From an uncultured Chloroflexota bacterium (GTDB taxonomy: Bacteria; Chloroflexota; Anaerolineae; Aggregatilineales; Phototrophicaceae): 7,795 bases of DNA. This document shows, piece after piece, positions 7,136 through 7,795 of this stretch. The translations under genes and the position numbers were made by a program. Under the pieces are notes generated by a model, which was not told the DNA's origin, made no database searches, and saw only the letters and a list, made by a program, of their open reading frames with translations. How positions within the stretch are numbered: the first letter of the stretch is position 1; every line of letters starts with the position of its first letter. Where the stretch lies: positions 1 through 7,795 of the forward strand of contig CALBRY010000469.1 in assembly GCA_937927665.1 (NCBI GenBank), given 5' to 3'.

Positions 7136-7795
7136 ATGCGTTTGAATACCGGGACAATCCTCCTTATCCTCGTCGCGCTGGTGGTGATCGTGGCGGTGCT
7201 GTTTCTCAGCAATCAGCCCGACGCCTCAACCGGTGATCCGACTGCGACACCGGCAACGGTGAGCGGTCCGGTGTACGGCGGGGTTGATCCGCTCACCGTT
7301 AGTCAGGTGCGGATCGTCAATTTCGAGACGAACGAATATGTCACGTTGACCCGCGATACGGGCGGGGCGTGGACAATCGGCGGATCATTCAGCAGCACGC
7401 TGACGCCGCCGCTTCAGGATGTGATCACGACCAACGTCGGATCGATTGTAACGCTTGCCTACACCGACTCATTCCCCGGTGATGATCTCGCTTCGTTTGG
7501 GCTGGATTCGCCATCGTATGCGGTGACGGTCTACACGACCAACGGCGGGGAATATCAGTTGATCGTCGGCGGTCAAAACCCCGGCGGCAATCGTTACTAT
7601 TCAGTGATCCAAGCCAACCCCGGCGAAGGTACGGCTGAACCGTTCAGCGCACCCATCAGCACCCCCGGCGCGGCAGAAGCAACCGCTGAAGCTATCGCTG
7701 ACGCGACCGCTGAAGCCATGGCTGAAGCGACGGCAGAAGCAACCGTCGAGATTACGCCGGAAAGCACGCGGGAGCTTTTCACAGGTGAACGCCCG
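7136..7795 (+). CDS. DUF4340-type protein, N-terminal part, anchored outside the membrane
   Basis: The open frame runs from ATG 7136 (AAGGGAG at 7121-7127, 8-nt spacer) to the window edge, 220 codons with no stop. Residues 8-25 form one hydrophobic helix with no lipobox cysteine, so it is a signal anchor, leaving the rest outside the cell membrane. A short Thr/Pro linker (31-46) follows. Then comes a domain with SQVRIVNFETNEYVTLTRD, GGAWTIGG and DDLASFGLDSPSYAVTVYTT, followed by YQLIVGGQNPGGNRYYSVI (140-158). The LxxFGLDxP and IGGxNPxGxxYY patterns are those I associate with DUF4340. At 162-212, where such proteins normally continue with a short turn into a further strand, this one has an Ala/Glu/Thr-rich low-complexity stretch. 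DUF4340 proteins commonly follow GldG-like genes, supporting a shared complex. The function is unknown. The gene lies 18 nt after the GldG-like gene. Confidence 0.85.
   Translation, partial: MRLNTGTILLILVALVVIVAVLFLSNQPDASTGDPTATPATVSGPVYGGVDPLTVSQVRIVNFETNEYVTLTRDTGGAWTIGGSFSSTLTPPLQDVITTNVGSIVTLAYTDSFPGDDLASFGLDSPSYAVTVYTTNGGEYQLIVGGQNPGGNRYYSVIQANPGEGTAEPFSAPISTPGAAEATAEAIADATAEAMAEATAEATVEITPESTRELFTGERP
7673..7744 (+). repeat. In-frame 12-nt tandem repeat encoding AEA(T/I/M) units
   Basis: Six consecutive 12-nt units encode AEAT, AEAI, ADAT, AEAM, AEAT, AEAT (residues 180-203 of the DUF4340 protein). Codons vary between units (GCA/GCT/GCC/GCG, ACC/ACG), so the array is not a recent perfect duplication. 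A 15-nt stretch, CGGCAGAAGCAACCG, is nevertheless identical at 7671-7685 and 7731-7745. Such AEAT/PTAT linkers are common in surface proteins of Chloroflexota. It is probably a flexible or helical spacer outside the cell. Confidence 0.8.

Noticed and set aside
7597..7782. Minus-strand frame with Ala-Ser-Ala-Val repeats
   Set aside because: It is the reverse complement of the AEAT repeat, and the sense frame is continuous with the DUF4340 gene.

Overview
The window looks like ordinary chromosomal sequence from a free-living bacterium, most likely Chloroflexota (Anaerolineae-like). This assignment rests on the gene mix: a GTP-type PEP carboxykinase, a DUF5946 protein, and a Gld-like ABC cassette ending in a DUF4340 protein. 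It also rests on the Ala-Glu-Ala-Thr linker in the last gene and a GTAGGGG-type intergenic palindrome. No 16S gene or other phylogenetic marker is present, so this is inference. No transposase, integrase, CRISPR array, tRNA or rRNA was seen.

Layout. 1-638 (minus): the N-terminal part of a type I methionine aminopeptidase, cut by the left edge. 639-726: a short divergent promoter region in which two -10-like boxes overlap. 727-1179 (plus): a small protein with a Cys/His cluster, DUF5946-like, of unknown function. 1180-1396: the leader of the next gene, with palindromes, a two-codon upstream reading frame behind a strong Shine-Dalgarno, and a bulged hairpin ending at the ribosome binding site. 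1397-3298 (plus): a complete GTP-dependent phosphoenolpyruvate carboxykinase (pckG), the gluconeogenic link from oxaloacetate to PEP. 3299-3516: an intergenic region with a long GNRA-loop palindrome followed by a promoter with a perfect TATAAT box. 3517-7795 (plus): a tight four-gene operon that runs off the right edge.

The operon encodes an ABC ATPase (TTG start), a six-helix ABC-2 permease, a GldG-like membrane-anchored auxiliary protein and a DUF4340 protein anchored by one N-terminal helix. Gaps are 22, 9 and 18 nt, each with its own ribosome binding site. The first three match the order of the Bacteroidota gliding genes gldA-gldF-gldG. The likely product is one membrane complex: ATPase inside, permease in the membrane, and two large extracytoplasmic domains outside. 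The substrate cannot be read from the sequence, and a role in gliding is only a homology-based possibility.

I see no convincing new defence or mobile system. The points most worth a second look are the pckG leader, the 11-bp direct repeats upstream of the Gld-like operon, the dispersed-type palindrome after pckG, and the AEAT-repeat insertion inside the DUF4340 region.
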